DNA of 64,000 nt, taken from Himantopus leucocephalus (taxonomy: Eukaryota > Chordata > Aves > Charadriiformes > Recurvirostridae). Positions 60,331 to 64,000 of the stretch are shown piece by piece. Location: contig RSEF01000006.1 in assembly GCA_003993805.1 (NCBI GenBank), positions 28,765,918-28,829,917 on the forward strand, read 5' to 3'. Every line of letters starts with the position of its first letter. The stretch's first letter is position 1. The notes under the pieces are model-generated. The model ran no database searches and was not told the DNA's origin. It worked only from the letters and a program-made list of their open reading frames with translations. The translations under genes and the position numbers were made by a program.

Positions 60331-63300
60331 ATTAAAATGCAATGAAATTTTAAGTCTAGTTGGTGAATTTACTGTTGCTGATTTCTTTTTTTTCCTGATA
60401 ACTGCAAACCTTCCTAAATTTCAGCCTAAATTAATTTGTGGCCGCATTTAGCCAGTTTGTTCTTGTTACCTTTTAGAAAGGAGCGTACGTTTAGTTTGAC
60501 TTTGTATGATGGCTCTGTCAGCTGCACTTTGTGCACTCGAAATGCAGCGGTGTAAGAGGTTACCATGCCCATCTGCCTGTCCCTTCTCTCTCGGGGTACT
60601 TGTGTCAGCAGTCAGAATGAAACCAGCAGCTCAGCACCGAGAAGGCTGGGCTGCCAACATGTTACCTTTTGTCAGGGAGTTCAGTACTGCCTTATACCCC
60701 CTCAGCCTGTTTTGTCAGTGACAAATTAACCCTGGACACTTTAATTTGTGCATTCTACTTGTATGATAAAAAGGAAAGAGGTTTTGTAGGCTACAGGAGA
60801 GACCAGCTGCCAGCCCTACAACCTGACTTTCCTAATTCCTCATATCACTGGCACAAGTTGTGGCTCCTGGTCCTTTAGAGAGGTGGCAATCCATAGAAGA
60901 ATTAGGAGGTGGCTGCTGTGATTGTGGCCAATATCTGGATAGGCATTTCCCATCTGTGGCTCATTGCCTTAAAACACTTTGCAGTGTTTGACCTGCCATC
61001 CTGTGAGTAGCAAGGTCTCATTTATTCAGCTGGCGTGTGGGGCTCTGAGCCTATCCACTGGCATTTGGAAGATATTTCATGGTGACAGTAATTATTATAA
61101 TCATCCCCTTCAGTAGCAGGCTTGAAGCCTACTCTTTCCATTGACATAGTTGATCTAACTGCAGAATAAGTCACATGTTAACAGCTGGACTAAAAACCCA
61201 CCCACAGATGTTGCTTAATAGGAGACTGAGTAAGTCCACCCACTGCTGGTACATTTAGTTCTCCTAGAGGAGGCAGGTGTATAATCTAGGAAATTTTCCA
61301 GTTCAGCCCTTAGAGACATGAATCATTAATGTTTAGTGCAAAGAAACAATGTCCTTTTTACCCATGGGGTGAGAAAAAAAAAAAAAAAGACCATAAACAC
61401 AGAAAAAAGGGCTAGGACATCTGGGAGAGAGCTCACAAGCAGGAAGCAGCCAGTTTTTCTTTACACTGAAGCTAGCTACTGGTTTTCACTATAAGAAATA
61501 ACACAGCAGTCTCTCCCAATACTCTGAGATATTTTTTCATGTGTTATCTAGAGCATTCACGCTGTCTGCGAGCCAGGGTCAGAGGCGTCAGGCTGTGAAT
61601 CAGCTGAAATAGTTAGGCACTTCTGCTGCTGGTGGCTCTGGGAGGTCTGCTGCTCTAGTTTTGCTTGAGGGAAACAGGTTTGTGAACTCACTTGGGGTCT
61701 GTATGGCTCTGAGGCTAGGAGCCACCTATGGCCAGTGCCTGGTTGCCCCCTTTGCCGCCTGCTTGGCTGCCTTCCAGTGGGTCAGCCCCAGCTTTGCCTA
61801 CCATGAGGGTTGCTGGAACACATCGCTTAGGGTAGATGAAGAGGGTTGGAAGTGGGCAGCATCCCTACTAAGCAGTGCAAAACAGAAAGAGGTCCATTGG
61901 CCCATTTTCAAAAAAGAAGAGGCTTCTAGGACAAAGCCCCATAAAAGTCGTTCACACACAGAGCCCGGTGTATTCCCATAACCCTGACATAGTGCTGAAA
62001 ATGGCTAAGTAAATAATAACCTGAGAAAAAAAGAAAAGCTACTTTTTTTTTTCCTCTTCTGTGTTTTTGTCTTTCTGGACCTTTTCCAAAACTGGAGTAT
62101 TTTGTAAAGGCAGAGTGGCTAAAACCTCAATCAAGCTCCCAACCCCACTGCTGCAGGCAATGGGGACACGGGGAGAGTCCCCGAACGGCCTTCCCGACCC
62201 TTGGCTTTGAGTAAGGACTTTCAACCAAAAGCCATTAACTTTCTGGTGGTACTGGAACATCACCCAAACTGTGTGACCTTGGTGAACCAGACTCTCTTTG
62301 CTTATGCAAACTGGCATTCTCTCCCCTACATGCAGCAGCTCTGTGCTGCTGTACACTGGCTGGGTGCGTGGCTCAAGCCCATTACATTTTTACTTCAGTT
62401 CTCTCGCTTGCTATTTTGTTCTTACTTCAAAAAACTTCATTTAAGGAAAGAAACAGAAAGAAAAGAGCATTTCAATTTTGTTCACTGTGATTTACTAGAG
62501 AGGTGTCAGGCTGTGGAGCTGCTGTTTGGTCCCTACAAGGTGTGTATAATGCAGTTAGTCACAGGGCAACATAAACAGACACTTTGAACTGTAAGAACCT
62601 CCATAACTAGTAAACGTGCTGCAGCCTCATCTGGGGAAATGGCACTTTTTCTAGTGTTTATAACACAGCTGGCAACAACTCTAGAAAGTTTCTGCTTTTG
62701 CCCAGAGCTCTTAGTTATGGAGCCACGAGTTTCACTTGGCATTAATCAAGAGCTGGGTTAGCCATACATTTTCATGTGATTGTTGACTTCTTAAGGATGT
62801 TAACTGCGTTCTAGTTTCTTATCTATTTTTGTTGGAATGAATATCCTTGTCCTGGAAAAACTAAAAACAAAAATCTCTTGTTACATTTTTAAAGCCCAAA
62901 TGAAAACCCTCTTGGGAAAAACACTTGACTCTGGGGATGAAGAATGAGTTGTTTTCAGTTCCCTCAGTTCGGCCAACTGTTTTGGAAGATTTGTTCAATG
63001 ACTTGTGACTGCTCTTTGTCAAACAAGTGGGAGAATATTAACTCCAGCCCTGAGCCATTTTGATGCCTGGCATGGGGCTGCTGGGAAATATCCAAGGAGA
63101 ACCAATGGCAGCTGACTGAACGTGGAGTCACATTATACTACATTTGGGAAAAAAAACCACAAAAAGTTGTTTGTGGGTTTTTTTTTTTTTTTTATTACAT
63201 CTACAAGTAAACTTTCTTAACCAAAAGACATCACAGGGTTGGGAAGCAAAGAAGAGTTCTCAATGACCAAGTATTCATGCGGCAAGAATTAGACTTTGTA

Positions 63301-64000
63301 CTGTGACAGAAAAGAAAAGATGGGCCTTTGGATGAGACTCACAACCATGAAGAACTGTAAACATCAGTCAGGGCAGACCTAGGTGGGTTCCACTGCTATT
63401 GACATGCTTGTTATGACCCTCCATGGGTATTGCAAATGAGACTGTTTTTATTCAGTGCTTCAAAGTCCTTAGATTGAAGGTGCACCATTCTGAAGAAGAG
63501 CAGGTGAAAGGTGAAACACACAAAAGCTTTTTTTAAAAAAAACACTTGTACTGACAGATGGTGGTGTACCAGAAGGAATGATCAGTTTGCTGTTCTGTTG
63601 TTGAAGGTCCACTCCAACAATCTGAACTTGTAGGGAGTCAAGTTTCTTTTTTAAATATGCAAATTTCCCTTAATCACGAGATTATACAGGAATAAACAGT
63701 TCCTCTTCAACTGGCTTTGGCACGGATAAAATCAAACCTATTTTATCAGAAGTACCCCTTGGGACAACAAATTATAGAATCATTTTTGCGTTAAATTCTC
63801 ATGCTTTTTTGATTGGGGAACATTTTAATCTGTAGTTTCCCAACACTGTCTTCTAAACAGTTTGTCCACTGCACAACACACGAGTTCTACGTGCCATGTT
63901 TCATTGGCAAATTAACAAGGACACGAAAAGACTGCATCAACATATCATAAAAAATGCAAAAGCATCGAACACTTAACTACAGCTCGAGCTGTTCCAAAAT
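60331..64000. other. non-coding DNA to the right edge
   Basis: An A15-type run at 61374-61388 and T17 at 63178-63194. A GC-rich patch lies near 62150-62205 with a hairpin (separate entry). The plus-strand ATG or near-ATG frames of 60-128 codons (for example 61661-61981 and 62201-62587) show no recognisable domain. No CR1 or RNA gene recognised. Confidence 0.5.
62169..62183. repeat. GC-rich hairpin CGGGGA/TCCCCG
   Basis: Six-base perfect arms (62169-62174 and 62178-62183) with a GAG loop. There is no T run after it and no reason to call it a terminator in a vertebrate. Recorded as a local structure only. Confidence 0.5.

Noticed and set aside
62169..62183. GC-rich hairpin as an intrinsic terminator
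   Set aside because: Vertebrate context, no following T run; recorded only as a structure.
63178..63194. T17 as the poly-A tail of a minus-strand processed gene
   Set aside because: The adjoining minus-strand sequence places AATAAA directly against the A run and no coding text precedes it.
63358..63375. CTGTAAACATCAGTCAG, reminiscent of the miR-30 seed TGTAAACATC
   Set aside because: The match stops after the seed and no hairpin arm of the known precursor is visible.

Overview
The window reads as nuclear DNA of a bird. The support is seven 3'-end fragments of CR1 non-LTR retrotransposons, several carrying the avian-type tail (a block like GGTTGGAAGGGACCTT followed by repeats of ATTCTATG). 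There is also AT-rich, microsatellite-bearing sequence with no operon-like packing, and one undetermined base (N at 34490). I cannot name the species or locus. No recognisable protein-coding exon, rRNA, tRNA, snRNA, known microRNA, CRISPR array or bacterial-type gene is visible. Most open frames look like chance frames, and many begin at TTG, GTG or CTG rather than ATG.

Layout. 1-8.6 kb: a hairpin at the left edge, two old CR1 tails (3.55 and 4.78 kb), a Z-DNA-like tract, a CA microsatellite and two G-quadruplex motifs on opposite strands. 8.6-17.6 kb: a minus-strand CR1 tail, a GC-rich exon-like block at 9.24 kb and an exon-like block with a consensus donor at 11.85 kb. 17.6-24.4 kb is the densest part. 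It holds nested palindromes (17.6 kb), a TATA/kappaB/CCAAT promoter-like array (19.16-19.38 kb), a 63-codon ATG frame (20.73 kb), two copies of an unidentified repeat (20.95 and 22.28 kb), a decayed stretch rich in N-glycosylation sequons (22.71-23.27 kb) and a 51-base homopyrimidine tract. 24.4-33.5 kb is plain AT-rich DNA with a CATC microsatellite.

33.5-34.4 kb holds the longest CR1 copy: part of the reverse transcriptase joined by an internal deletion to the ORF2 tail. It is followed by a poly-T tract with the N and a possible 18-base microexon. 36.7 kb has a minus-strand CR1 tail. 41.72 kb has a 47-codon ATG frame just upstream of a consensus 5' splice site. 48.3 kb has a well-kept plus-strand CR1 tail, and 54.25 kb an old CR1 remnant. 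55.9-56.6 kb has a 97-codon frame and a strong 3' splice site. 59.8-62.2 kb has a G-quadruplex motif, a homeodomain-core-rich AT tract and a GC-rich hairpin.

The only parts whose identity I am sure of are the CR1 copies and the simple repeats. Everything called promoter-like, exon-like or small ORF is a pattern match that needs expression or conservation data, and such matches occur by chance in 64 kb. I saw no evidence of a new multi-gene system. The best leads are the 17.6-23.3 kb cluster and the 41.7 kb small ORF.
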